Below are positions 16,951 to 25,835 of a stretch of 64,000 nucleotides of DNA, piece by piece (positions within the stretch are counted from its first letter, which is position 1; the number at the start of each line of letters is the position of its first letter). The stretch comes from Sediminivirga luteola (GTDB taxonomy: Bacteria > Actinomycetota > Actinomycetes > Actinomycetales > Brevibacteriaceae). The notes below the pieces were generated by a model. It ran no database searches. It was given only the letters and a program-made list of their open reading frames with translations, and was not told where the DNA came from. The DNA lies in the NCBI RefSeq assembly GCF_014639315.1, contig NZ_BMFY01000012.1, positions 59,724 to 123,723 of the forward strand. Direction: 5' to 3'. The position numbers and the translations under genes were made by a program.

Positions 16951-18453
16951 TCAGCCAATCCGCTGAAGGGAGGGCCGCCGCTTCGTGATCGCGCTGACCG
17001 CGATCCACGCCACCGTGGCAAGCAGCGCGAGGAGGATGCCCAGAGCGGCACCGCGTTCCACGAAGATGCTGAACGACCCTTCGGACATGATCATCGTCCG
17101 CCGCCACTGCACCTCCAGCAACGGTCCCAGAATGAACCCGAGGATGAGCGGTGCCAAGTTGAAGTCAAAGCGACGCAGGAAGAACCCCGCCACGCCGAAC
17201 GCGAGCATCAGCCCCACATCGAACATGCTGTTGGAGACGGAGTAGACGCCGCAGATCGCGATCAGCACGACGACTGGTCCGAGCAGGTTGAGCGGGATCC
17301 GGAGAATGGTGACGAATACCCGGATCAGCGGAAGATTCAGGATCAATAGGATGATGTTGCCGATGTACATCGAGGCGATGACGCCGAAGAACACGTCCGG
17401 ATGGTCATCAACGAGCTGCGGCCCGGGTGTGATGTTCTGAAGCAGCAGCGCACCGAAAATCAAAGCCAGGACCGGGTTCGGCGGCACACCGAGAGTGAGC
17501 AGAGGGATGAACGCGGAGTTCGATGAGGCGTTGTCCGCCGTCTCCGTCGCAGCCAGACCGTCGATCGCACCCTTGCCGAACTTTTCCGGGTTCTTCGAGA
17601 ACTTCTTCTCCATGCCATAGGCCAGCACGGAGGACACCGTGCCACCGCCGCCGGGAAGGATGCCGAGGACGAAACCCACAACCGAGGCGCGCGCTATCGC
17701 GGCACGTGAGGCGAGCCAGTCAGCCCAGCTCGGCATGACGTTCGACACCTTGGTCACGGCGATGTTCCCGGCCTGCCCCTTGGCGATGTTGTTCAGCACT
17801 TCGCCGATTCCGAACAAACCGATCGCCAATGGGACGATCCCCACTCCGGCCGAGAGCTCTGCACTACCGAACGTGAGCCGTTCGGTACCTCCGATCGGAT
17901 CCATCCCGATAGCGGCGATGAGGAATCCCGCCGCCGCCATGCAGAGGCTTTTGACCATGGAACCGGACCCGATCAGGACGATCATCATCAAGCCGAAGAG
18001 CATCAAGAGGAACAGCTCGGGCGCAGCGAACATCCTGGCGCCGTCGGCCAATAGCGGGGCGAGCACAGTCAGGCCGATGATGGCCACCGTGCCGCCGAGG
18101 AACGAGCCGATTGCCGTGATGCCGAGCGCCGAGCCCGCCCGTCCCTGCTGCGTGAGCGGGTACCCATCCAGCGTTGTGATCACCGAGGACGCATCGCCGG
18201 GGAGCCTGATGAGGATCGCCGGGATTCGCCCCCCGTACATACTTCCGTAATAGATGCCGGCGAGCATGATCACCGCCGTCGCGGGATCCAATGTGAAAGT
18301 CAGGGGCAGGAGCAGCGCCACCGCTGCGGTCGGGCCGATACCTGGCAGCAGACCGAAAACGGTGCCCAGCAGCACTCCCGCGGTGACATACAGCAGGTTG
18401 ATAGGACTCAGCGCGACCTCGAAGCCGGCTACGATTCCCTGGAGTATCTCCAT
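16951..18453 (-). CDS. tctA: Tripartite tricarboxylate transporter permease TctA (module 1)
   Basis: 500 residues with about 11-12 membrane spans. TctA hallmarks are GTVFGLLPGIGPTAAVALLLP, IYYGSMYGGRIPAILIRLPG and GILPGGGGTVSSVLAYGMEK, the duplicated P-G-[IV]-G/GGG loops. Final gene of the hydrolase-monooxygenase-TctCBA unit, 42 bases after tctB. With TctB and TctC it imports citrate-like or other carboxylates using an ion gradient. The tetR gene ends 43 bases beyond its stop on the opposite strand. Confidence 0.95.
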   Translation of the reverse strand: MEILQGIVAGFEVALSPINLLYVTAGVLLGTVFGLLPGIGPTAAVALLLPLTFTLDPATAVIMLAGIYYGSMYGGRIPAILIRLPGDASSVITTLDGYPLTQQGRAGSALGITAIGSFLGGTVAIIGLTVLAPLLADGARMFAAPELFLLMLFGLMMIVLIGSGSMVKSLCMAAAGFLIAAIGMDPIGGTERLTFGSAELSAGVGIVPLAIGLFGIGEVLNNIAKGQAGNIAVTKVSNVMPSWADWLASRAAIARASVVGFVLGILPGGGGTVSSVLAYGMEKKFSKNPEKFGKGAIDGLAATETADNASSNSAFIPLLTLGVPPNPVLALIFGALLLQNITPGPQLVDDHPDVFFGVIASMYIGNIILLILNLPLIRVFVTILRIPLNLLGPVVVLIAICGVYSVSNSMFDVGLMLAFGVAGFFLRRFDFNLAPLILGFILGPLLEVQWRRTMIMSEGSFSIFVERGAALGILLALLATVAWIAVSAITKRRPSLQRIG

Positions 18454-18495
18454 CGAAAATTCCTTATGAGCTGCGGCTGTCTTCAGGTCCGGAAA

Positions 18496-18984
18496 TCAAA
18501 GCGAGACCCGGAGATAACCGGCGAAGAGATAGTAAAGAGCCATCGGAACGACTACCGCCGTCACTCCGGAACTCACCCACGGAGCGCCTGCAGCGAACCG
18601 CAACAACACGAAGGCGAGGGGAATCGCGGCCAGCAGGAACCCCGTCAGGGGATACACCGCCAAGAATGCGCTGATGGCCACGGTGAAGACCGCTACCCGA
18701 CCCCACGACGTCTCCGCGAACGGATCGGCCGGGCACCGCTGTCGGCCGAGAACGATCAACCCAGCCAGCGAGAACGAAAGGATGCACCCGGCGGTGCCGG
18801 CAAGGGCAGGCCACCATCCGGGGCCGGGAGAACTGAGACCGCCGACTTTCGTAGACAGGGCGGCGGCAAGACCCGCAGCCGAGCATGCGAACAGTATCGC
18901 GGCCATCACCAGCGACGGCCAGGTCTCCGTCAATGGCTGGCGTACCCGCGCTGCCGGAATCGCCGCGGCGTTTCCCTGGCTCAT
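18496..18984 (-). CDS. tctB: Tripartite tricarboxylate transporter TctB (module 1)
   Basis: 162 residues with four predicted membrane segments (about 25-45, 55-78, 92-120, 128-155), the standard TctB topology. PSLVMAAILFACSAAGLAAA and GWWPALAGTAGCILS are family-like. Starts two bases after the tctC stop. Small membrane subunit of the TctABC importer. Confidence 0.9.
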   Translation of the reverse strand: MSQGNAAAIPAARVRQPLTETWPSLVMAAILFACSAAGLAAALSTKVGGLSSPGPGWWPALAGTAGCILSFSLAGLIVLGRQRCPADPFAETSWGRVAVFTVAISAFLAVYPLTGFLLAAIPLAFVLLRFAAGAPWVSSGVTAVVVPMALYYLFAGYLRVSL

Positions 18985-18986
18985 TT

Positions 18987-19967
18987 CTACCCTGCCGCTT
19001 CCTCAACACCGGCCGCAGCGAACGACTCACGTGTCCACTCCATATCGTCTGGCACGTACTGCGCGAGGAAATCATCACCCACGTACGCCGGGTCCTGCAG
19101 CAACGTGCTTGCCGCGTACTCGCGCCAGCTGTCCGCTTGCATGGCTTCCTCCCCGGCGGCACGCAGAACCTCCACGACCTCCTCAGGCGTTTCGGCCGGC
19201 ACGGAGACGGCGACACGTGAATAACGGTCGTGTGAGCGTTCGAAGCCCTGTTCGGCGAATGTGGGAACGTCCGGCAGTTCTTCGAGCCGCTCGCTGGTGG
19301 CAATCGCGAGGGGAATGACCTCTCCGGCTTCGATCTGCGGCAATGCGATATTGGCCTCGACTCCGGCAAGATCCGCGTCCCCGTTCGCCACCGCCATCGT
19401 CGTCTCGCTGGACGAATCGAAGGGGAGGGCCTCACTCGTGTAACCCGCTTCATCGACGAAGTTCGAGGCGACCAGGTGCAGCACGTTGCCGACGGATGTC
19501 GTCGCGATGGTGAGTGTCCGGTCGGCTTCGACGTCGTCAAGCGATTCCCAGCCAGTGTCTGGGTTGGCTACCAGCACGATCGGCTGATCTCCCAGACTCA
19601 CGACCGAGCGGAAGTCTTCGGCACTGAAATTGACCTCCTGCCGCAGAGGCACCGTGATGAACGTCGATGCGGATGAGTGCAGGAGTGTGTACCCATCCGC
19701 TTGGGCCCGTGCAGCCTCGGCAGCGCCGATGGCCGAGCCGCCGCCAGGACGATTGACCACCAGCACGGACTGACCGAGCGCCTGCTCCAGTGGTTCGGCG
19801 AAAGCCCGGATCAGCACGTCGCTGGAACCGCCGGCACCCCAGGGCACGATGATCTCGACGGGCTGACTCGGATAATCCTCCGCCGCTGCATTGCCCACGC
19901 ATCCTGCGGTGACCAGAGCCACGCCGGAAAGCGCGGCGATAACAGTGCTCACTTTTCGTGTTCCCAC
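18987..19967 (-). CDS. tctC: Tripartite tricarboxylate transporter binding lipoprotein TctC (module 1)
   Basis: 326 residues. A lipoprotein signal ends VTAGC (Cys23). The mature protein begins YPSQPVEIIVPWGAGGSSD, the ligand-loop signature of the TctC/Bug family, and continues with VVNRPGGGSAIGAAEAARA. The Bug family binds carboxylates or amides through two ordered waters and few side chains, so the substrate cannot be read from sequence. Being downstream of the monooxygenase in the same unit suggests it feeds that pathway. Confidence 0.95.
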   Translation of the reverse strand: MGTRKVSTVIAALSGVALVTAGCVGNAAAEDYPSQPVEIIVPWGAGGSSDVLIRAFAEPLEQALGQSVLVVNRPGGGSAIGAAEAARAQADGYTLLHSSASTFITVPLRQEVNFSAEDFRSVVSLGDQPIVLVANPDTGWESLDDVEADRTLTIATTSVGNVLHLVASNFVDEAGYTSEALPFDSSSETTMAVANGDADLAGVEANIALPQIEAGEVIPLAIATSERLEELPDVPTFAEQGFERSHDRYSRVAVSVPAETPEEVVEVLRAAGEEAMQADSWREYAASTLLQDPAYVGDDFLAQYVPDDMEWTRESFAAAGVEEAAG

Positions 19968-20005
19968 GGTCTAACTCCCTTGTTAGTCCAATGATGCGCA
20001 AACCA

Positions 20006-21514
20006 TTAATGGTGACGGGTCTTGCCGGCGGCCACGGTATGCGGCTCCGCAACGACAAGATAGTCGTCAGGTTCGAACCGACCGAAGTCCGAGCGATACC
20101 GGTTCATCATGTCAGGCCAGATAGTGGTCAGACGGCCGCTTCGCGGATCCAGGTACCACGAATCACAACCACCAGAAGTCCACACTGTCCCAGTGGCCCG
20201 GCCCGCGATAAACTCGACGAACTCATTCTGTCTTTCGCTGCGCACTTCGACGCGGCCGATCTTCCTCTCCACGATGTGCTGGACGGCGTCCGCCACATAG
20301 TTGGCCTGAGTCTCGATCATGAAAATGATCGATCCGGCGCCGAGACCCACATGCGGACCATTCATGAAGAACAGATTGGGGAAGCCGGCCACGGACACGC
20401 CGCCGAACGCTTCGCTGCCCCGGCTCCACACCTCATCCATCCGGAGCCCATCCACTCCGCGGATCCGTTTCGCGACTGGCAGCTCGGATGCCTCAAATCC
20501 TGAACAGAAGATCACGCAATCGACGTCATGAGACTGCCCTGTCGCATCGACGACAGCCTGCTCCGTGAACCCCTTCACTGGCCTGGGCACCAGTTCGACG
20601 TGAGCCTTCTGCAACGCGGGGTACCAGTCGTTGGAGAGCAGGATCCGTTTGCAGCCGATGGTGTAGTCCGGGGTGACCTTGTCCAGGAGCACCGGGTCCT
20701 CGATCTGCGCGCGCCGGTGGGCTTCGGCGACGGCCTCCACCTCCTTAAGGAATTCCGGCACCATCATGCGCTGCGGGAACCGGGACTCGTTGGCCCAGAA
20801 CAAGAAGTCGCGAAATCCTTGAGCAGCCTCGGGGACACGCTCGAACATCCGTTTCTGCGCCTCGGTGTAAATCACGTCCTGCCGTGGGATCACATAAGGA
20901 GCACTGCGCTGGAAGACAGTGAGCGAGGCCACCCGGTCTGCGATGGCGGGTACGACCTGTATGGCCGATGCTCCGGTACCGACGACCGCCACGTTCTTCC
21001 CGTCGAGGTCGTACTCGTGATCCCATCTGGCCGAATGGAAGGTCTTGCCCTTGAACGCTCCGAGGCCTGGAAGATCAGGAACCCTGGGATCCGAGAGGTG
21101 TCCCGTCGCGAAGATGACGATTCCCGCCTCGAACGTCGCGGTGTTCGTCTTCACCGTCCACGTGCGGTCTTCCTCGTGCCATGTGGCCGATTCGACCTCC
21201 TGACCGAACTCCGCGTGCTCGTAGAGTCCTTCTTCCCGCGCAACCCAGGTCAGGTAATCGTGGATCTCCCCTTGCCCGGCATAGGTCTTGCTCCAACGCG
21301 GGTTGGGGCGGAAAGAGAAGGAATAGAGATGGGACTGGATGTCGCACTCGGCGCCGGGGTAGGTGTTGTCCCGCCAAGTGCCGCCGAAGTCGTTCCCACG
21401 GTCGATAAGCCTGAATCGCTCGAAACCGCACCGTCTGAGTCGAGACGCCAAGGCAATGCCTGAGAACCCCGCACCGATGATCAGAACATCGTGAATGTTC
21501 CGTGTCATGCTCAC
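20006..21514 (-). CDS. Flavin-containing Baeyer-Villiger-type monooxygenase
   Basis: 502 residues. The FAD Rossmann motif GAGFSG is at 14-19 and GGTWRDNTYPGAECD at 44-58. The Baeyer-Villiger fingerprint FxGxxxHxxxW is exact, with Phe154, Gly156, His160 and Trp164. The NADPH Rossmann motif GTGASA is at 179-184. Such enzymes insert oxygen next to a ketone to give an ester or lactone. It starts 10 bases after an alpha/beta hydrolase, which could open the product. This pairing, together with an SDR across the divergent promoter, suggests alcohol-to-ketone-to-ester-to-acid degradation. Confidence 0.93.
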   Translation of the reverse strand: MSMTRNIHDVLIIGAGFSGIALASRLRRCGFERFRLIDRGNDFGGTWRDNTYPGAECDIQSHLYSFSFRPNPRWSKTYAGQGEIHDYLTWVAREEGLYEHAEFGQEVESATWHEEDRTWTVKTNTATFEAGIVIFATGHLSDPRVPDLPGLGAFKGKTFHSARWDHEYDLDGKNVAVVGTGASAIQVVPAIADRVASLTVFQRSAPYVIPRQDVIYTEAQKRMFERVPEAAQGFRDFLFWANESRFPQRMMVPEFLKEVEAVAEAHRRAQIEDPVLLDKVTPDYTIGCKRILLSNDWYPALQKAHVELVPRPVKGFTEQAVVDATGQSHDVDCVIFCSGFEASELPVAKRIRGVDGLRMDEVWSRGSEAFGGVSVAGFPNLFFMNGPHVGLGAGSIIFMIETQANYVADAVQHIVERKIGRVEVRSERQNEFVEFIAGRATGTVWTSGGCDSWYLDPRSGRLTTIWPDMMNRYRSDFGRFEPDDYLVVAEPHTVAAGKTRHH

Positions 21515-21524
21515 TCTCCATTCA

Positions 21525-22280
21525 TCACGGAAGAAACGACTTGATGTACTGCCCCGCCTTGTACCGGCCGCGGAGGAAATCGGCGTAGCAGCCGTAGACC
21601 TGGCCCAGCCGTTCCTTCAAGAGCGCGTGCCCGGCATCCATCGGCGCGAACGCGGCGGTGCTGATCGTGCCGAACAACTCGTATGCCGCTTCGATCGAGA
21701 CCTTGGCGTCCGCCGTTCCGGCGATCAACAGCGTAGGCACCTCAATATCCGCAGCATGCCGAGAGCTGTCCAGGAGACGATTGATCTCCACCCTGCGGCG
21801 GATCTCTTCGTCCGGCGTGGCAGGCGTCAGTCGTGCCGCAGTCTGCTGCTCTGCGAGATATCGACGGTACCTCGGGGAGTACTGGAGCAGATGGGACAGC
21901 CTGCCGGCAAGTCGCGGTTCCTGGTCGTAGAGGTCCAACCAAAGCTCGTGCCGAGAACGTTGCAGTTCATCGGTCCGGAGCCAGCCACCCGCCAAGGCAA
22001 GAGAGAGCACCCTAGAAGATTCCGTTGCCGCGTAGCGCAGAGCTATGTGAGCACCGAGTGAGTAACCGAACAGATGGACAGGACGGCCCAGTTCGGCGAT
22101 CGCCACCCGTAGCTGTTCGTGATATCCCTCTAGCACAGCGTCCAGGTCTCGCTGAGACTCGGACGTGTAGTCGAACAGTACGACGCGATGATCGCGTTCG
22201 AGCAGAGGCTTGAGTCCCGCGAACGCAACGTCAGCCGGCGTCTCCGTACCTGGTATCAGTACGATCGTCTCTTCTGTCAT
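21525..22280 (-). CDS. Alpha/beta hydrolase
   Basis: 251 residues with the nucleophile elbow GYSLG (Ser74), preceded by an oxyanion-type LIPGTET strand end. A likely acid is in IAGTADAKVS and a His in MDAGHAL. First gene of the leftward unit; upstream lies the 500-base divergent control region. Likely ester or lactone hydrolase acting on the product of the adjacent Baeyer-Villiger-type monooxygenase, inferred from operon position. Confidence 0.88.
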   Translation of the reverse strand: MTEETIVLIPGTETPADVAFAGLKPLLERDHRVVLFDYTSESQRDLDAVLEGYHEQLRVAIAELGRPVHLFGYSLGAHIALRYAATESSRVLSLALAGGWLRTDELQRSRHELWLDLYDQEPRLAGRLSHLLQYSPRYRRYLAEQQTAARLTPATPDEEIRRRVEINRLLDSSRHAADIEVPTLLIAGTADAKVSIEAAYELFGTISTAAFAPMDAGHALLKERLGQVYGCYADFLRGRYKAGQYIKSFLP

Positions 22281-22382
22281 TCACACGGTCTTTCTTCTCG
22301 CCCACCACGCGCGGCACTGCGGGAACCGCGCCTACCCCCATGTAGACGGCAGCATCACCGCATCCGATTCAGCACGCCATTG

Positions 22383-22398
22383 TGATAGTGCACTATCA
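22383..22398. promoter_or_regulatory. Perfect 16-bp palindrome, probable operator
   Basis: TGATAGTGCACTATCA is its own reverse complement over 16 bases. Length and symmetry fit a dimeric TetR-family operator. It lies about 100 bases upstream of the hydrolase gene. The only dedicated regulator in the block is the TetR protein at 16269-16907. Confidence 0.65.
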
Positions 22399-22559
22399 GT
22401 TTCTTCTGACTGATCGTAGAGGCGTCCTTGATGTGAGTCAAGTAACATTTTTCACTCAAATCGCGCGAACGCCCTGAACGAATGAGATGCAACAGGATTA
22501 CCCGAGCACCACCTCCTCATCATGCGCAACCATGTCCACCGAAACTTGTTCAGGTCTAT

Positions 22560-22574
22560 TGATAGCGCACTCCA
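22560..22574. promoter_or_regulatory. Degenerate second copy of the palindrome
   Basis: TGATAGCGCACTCCA shares 11 of the first 12 bases with the palindrome at 22383-22398 and then diverges, so it may be a half-conserved second operator nearer the rightward SDR gene. Confidence 0.4.
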
Positions 22575-22780
22575 CTTGGCGTACTCTTCATCCCAAAGCT
22601 CATCACGGGTGACCAGCTGCAGACGCCATGTGGCCAGCCTGTGGCTCGCGGGGCAGAAGGACAACGCCGTCCGGTCAGTCCTTCCCCGCTGCGGAGTCCC
22701 GCGGTGATGAGTAGCCGGGCCGGCCACTCATCCCAACGTGGGGCGGGGAGCCAACGCACTTGTCAAAAGTTGGAGGAGAC

Positions 22781-23479
22781 ATGACGGAACGTGTGCTCAT
22801 CACCGGGGGCGGGGCAGGTATCGGCGCGGCGATCGCCGAGCGCTGCCGCCGGGAGGGTTACGAGACCGTGACGGTCGACCTACACCACGGAGATCTGGCG
22901 GCAGATCTCTCAGACCCGGACCAGGCTCGCGCCGCCTTCAAGGAGGCCACCGCTCGGGGCCCTATCCATCGTCTGGTCAACAACGTGGGATCGATCGATG
23001 TCGCCTCGATCGAGGACCTCACCCTCGATCAGCTGGATCATGCCGTCGGTATCAATGTGCGGCCAGCTGTCCTCGCGGCCCAGGCTCTCGTCCCGGGGAT
23101 GAAAGAGCGCCGTTTCGGGCGCATCGTGAACGTCGCCTCACGGGCAGCGCTGGGGAAGGAAGGGCGCACCACATACTCGATAGCCAAAGCAGGCGTGCTC
23201 GGCATGACCCGGACATGGGCGCTCGAGCTCGGACGCCACGGTATCACCGTCAACGCAGTAGGGCCCGGCCCTATCCGCACCAGCCTCTTCGACGCCGCCA
23301 ACCCGCCCGAGGCGCCGGAAACGCAGAGGATCATCGATTCGATCCCGGTGAAGCGGATGGGTGAGCCGGCAGACATCGCCCACTCTGTCGCGCATTTCCT
23401 CGACACGCGAGCCGGCTTCGTCACCGGGCAGACGTTGTACGTCTGCGGTGGCAAAACAGTCGGACTCGCTGCGCTCTGA
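22781..23479 (+). CDS. SDR-family oxidoreductase (module 1)
   Basis: 232 residues from ATG 22781, preceded by TTGGAGGAG; an ATG 21 bases upstream overlaps that site and is rejected. Motifs: TGGGAGIG cofactor loop, NNVGSID, catalytic Ser in IVNVASRAA, YSIAKAG, and PGPIRTSLF. It is shorter than typical (about 250) because the segment after strand 2 is compact. First gene of the rightward operon; a dehydrogenase producing the ketone used by the monooxygenase is an attractive but unproven role. Confidence 0.9.
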   Translation: MTERVLITGGGAGIGAAIAERCRREGYETVTVDLHHGDLAADLSDPDQARAAFKEATARGPIHRLVNNVGSIDVASIEDLTLDQLDHAVGINVRPAVLAAQALVPGMKERRFGRIVNVASRAALGKEGRTTYSIAKAGVLGMTRTWALELGRHGITVNAVGPGPIRTSLFDAANPPEAPETQRIIDSIPVKRMGEPADIAHSVAHFLDTRAGFVTGQTLYVCGGKTVGLAAL

Positions 23480-23490
23480 GGAGATCAGAT

Positions 23491-24870
23491 ATGGCATCGC
23501 CCACAGTCCCGGCTGCAGCGCCTCTGACCGACAGATTCGCGGCGTTCTCCGACGATCTGGAGAACCTGCCCGCCGGCATCATGACGACGGCTGCACGGAT
23601 CTTCCGGCATAACCTCCTAGTGGCCCTAGCCGCCCGGCCGATGCGGGTCCCAGGGGCGTGTGACGAACCCTGGCCAGAAGGTCTTCCACGGCAAGCCCGA
23701 GCACGACGTCTCTCCGACTGCGAGGTGGTGCCGGCTGAACGGGCAGTACTGAGCAATGCTCTGCTGATGGGGGCGCGCGCTCAGCATGATGAGGTTCCGG
23801 GAGCCATCAGCCATTTCGGCAGCACAGTGATCCCTCCCCTCCTCGCGGCGGCTGAGCAGCGGACTACAAGCGGGACAGAGTTTCTCACCGCGCTGGTGAT
23901 CGGGTATGAGATCGCGGAACGGCTTGGTCGCGCCACAGTCGATCACGTCAGATCGCGCGGCTTCCGTCCCACCGGGATCTTCGGCCCCATAGCCGGCGCG
24001 GCAGCAGCTTCACGCATTCGCAGCCTCCGCGGAAGCGAATTCGCTTCAGCCCTGGCACTGGCGGCGAATATGTCGGCGGGGCTGTCCGAAACGTGGCGCA
24101 GTGGAACGGACGAGTGGACCTACCAGACAGCTCTGGCGGCGAGGAGCGCCCACACAGCCGCAGAGCTGGCTGCGCGAGGAGTACAGGGATCCCGCAACAC
24201 ATTCGAGGCGCCACACGGTTTCATCCGTGCATTCGCCGGCGCTCAGGATCTCTCGCTGAGCATGGAAGACCTGGGGTCTCGCTGGGCGACAGCGGATGTC
24301 GTGCTGAAGCTCTACCCGGTATGTGTCTTCAACCAGGCCGTCGTCCAGCAGGTCGTCTGGCTGCGCGACCGGCTTGCAGGGCCAGTGGAGAGTATCGAGA
24401 TCAAGATGCACCCCCGGGACGCCGAATACCCCGGGGTCGACAATCCGAATCCGGCACCTCGTCAGGCTTCAGCCCTCATGAGCGCCCAACTGTGCGCGGC
24501 CATCGCTGCGGTGAACGGCACCGTGGACGTGCCCTCTCTCAGCGCACCCCCTACTGACGAAGTTCAGCACCTGGCGCGCACGACGACCCTTGTCCGAGAC
24601 ACCGCCGTTCCCAGCCACGGCGCTGCAGTGACCCTGAAGTCCGCCGACGGCGTTCACCACGTGGCGCCACCCAGTATCGCCACGATGGACGAGACCACGC
24701 TACGTCACTCCTATGAGGCGCTGTACCCGCTCATGGGAATCTCTATGTCACAGTTCTCGACCCTCCTGGACCTGCCGGACGACCTCGCGTCGTATCGTGA
24801 CATCCTCGACGTCTACCGCGTTGTCGCTCCGACCGCATCGCGTGCCCATGAAGAAGGAGCAGGCAGATGA
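23491..24870 (+). CDS. MmgE/PrpD-family protein
   Basis: 459 residues with the all-alpha MmgE/PrpD architecture: ARAQHDEVPGAISHFGSTVIPPLLAAAEQ (conserved DD/DE and H segment near residue 95), GYEIAERLGRA, HGFIRAFAG and KLYPVCVFNQAVVQ. Family members are 2-methylcitrate dehydratase, cis-aconitate decarboxylase and a racemase-like cyclisomerase, so a hydro-lyase, decarboxylase or isomerase acting on a polycarboxylate is possible. It starts 11 bases after the SDR and overlaps the next gene (ATGA). An Asp-Asp pair usual in PrpD appears as HDEVPG here, leaving catalysis to be tested. Confidence 0.88.
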   Translation: MASPTVPAAAPLTDRFAAFSDDLENLPAGIMTTAARIFRHNLLVALAARPMRVPGACDEPWPEGLPRQARARRLSDCEVVPAERAVLSNALLMGARAQHDEVPGAISHFGSTVIPPLLAAAEQRTTSGTEFLTALVIGYEIAERLGRATVDHVRSRGFRPTGIFGPIAGAAAASRIRSLRGSEFASALALAANMSAGLSETWRSGTDEWTYQTALAARSAHTAAELAARGVQGSRNTFEAPHGFIRAFAGAQDLSLSMEDLGSRWATADVVLKLYPVCVFNQAVVQQVVWLRDRLAGPVESIEIKMHPRDAEYPGVDNPNPAPRQASALMSAQLCAAIAAVNGTVDVPSLSAPPTDEVQHLARTTTLVRDTAVPSHGAAVTLKSADGVHHVAPPSIATMDETTLRHSYEALYPLMGISMSQFSTLLDLPDDLASYRDILDVYRVVAPTASRAHEEGAGR

Positions 24871-25814
24871 GATCGATGACCGCCGTCGCCGCTCAGAGCT
24901 GGGGACCACCTGACGTCCTGGTTCCCGTCAGACTGCCGGTACCAGAGCCATCCACTGGTGAGATACGTGTTCGCGTGCATGCGGCGGGCATCAACCCCAC
25001 CGACCTGAAATCCCGTGCGACCGGCGGCAGGATGCTCTGGGCGGATCCGCCGGTCCTCGGCTACGACGTCTCGGGCACCGTGGACGCGGTGGCGGACGGG
25101 TCCGTCCTGCACCGGCCCGGTGACGAGGTGTTCGGCATGCCCCGCTTTCCTTATCAAGCCGGCGCCTATGCCGAGTTCGTCACTGGGCCGGCAAGGCACT
25201 TCGCGCCTAAGCCAGCCACTATCAACCATGTCGAGGCTGCCTCTCTGCCGTTGGCCTCGTTGACCGCGCTCCATGCGGTCCAGGACGCCGCCCGGCTCGT
25301 CCCGGGGCAGCGCCTTCTGGTATGCGGTGCAGCAGGCGGCGTGGGTCAGCTCGCCGTGCAGATCGCACATCTGCTGGGGATCTCCGTGACGGCGAGCGCG
25401 CGGGGATCCCGCCGATCACTTTGCATGCAACGAGGCGCCGAGGCATTTATTCCGGCCGACGAGGACGGGCTCCCGCAAGTACCTGGGCAATTCGACTGCG
25501 TCCTGGACCCATTCGGCGGTGCACGGGTGGAGAGGCTCCTCGAGTACGCGACGCCAGGCGGGACAGTGGTCTCGTTGATTCCACGCGCTTTCGGTCCCGC
25601 TGAACGCCGCGCCGACGAGCGAGGTGTCCGGCTGCTCCGTGTGATCGTGGAACCCGACGGCCACGGGCTCACGCGAATCGCCTCGTGGGTGGATAGCGGA
25701 CATCTGCTCCCCCGAGTCGGCGCGGATTTCCCACTGGTCGAAGCAGCTGCGGCACATCAAGCGCTCGAAGAGGGGCGCATCGACGGCAAAGCCGTCCTCA
25801 TCCCTGTGCCGTGA
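24867..25814 (+). CDS. MDR-family NAD(P)-dependent oxidoreductase (quinone-reductase-like)
   Basis: 315 residues. GroES-like N-terminal domain with VRVHAAGINPTDLKSR, VLGYDVSGTVDAV and no cysteine zinc ligands, so a zinc-independent quinone oxidoreductase/enoyl reductase type. The Rossmann loop is CGAAGGVGQLAVQIA and the C-terminus has EEGRIDGKAVL. Co-transcribed with SDR and MmgE/PrpD genes. Likely reduces or oxidises an enone or alcohol intermediate. The gene end abuts repeat copy 2. Confidence 0.9.
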   Translation: MRSMTAVAAQSWGPPDVLVPVRLPVPEPSTGEIRVRVHAAGINPTDLKSRATGGRMLWADPPVLGYDVSGTVDAVADGSVLHRPGDEVFGMPRFPYQAGAYAEFVTGPARHFAPKPATINHVEAASLPLASLTALHAVQDAARLVPGQRLLVCGAAGGVGQLAVQIAHLLGISVTASARGSRRSLCMQRGAEAFIPADEDGLPQVPGQFDCVLDPFGGARVERLLEYATPGGTVVSLIPRAFGPAERRADERGVRLLRVIVEPDGHGLTRIASWVDSGHLLPRVGADFPLVEAAAAHQALEEGRIDGKAVLIPVP

Positions 25815-25835
25815 TCCAGTACACCCTGACCATCC

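Larger units (their letters stand above)
22281..22780. promoter_or_regulatory. Divergent control region of module 1
   Basis: 500 bases with no convincing gene, AT-richer than surroundings, between the hydrolase (leftward) and SDR (rightward) genes. It contains the 16-bp palindrome at 22383-22398, a partial second copy at 22560-22574 and a CTTGA-N6-TCAAG inverted repeat at 22427-22442. A GGAGGAG site precedes the SDR start at 22781. Promoter boxes for both directions must lie here, but I cannot assign them confidently. Confidence 0.6.

Noticed and set aside
23491..24870. MmgE/PrpD gene as a frameshifted pseudogene, because of an unusual N-terminus
   Set aside because: The frame is intact over 459 codons with conserved segments throughout and correct coupling to its neighbours.
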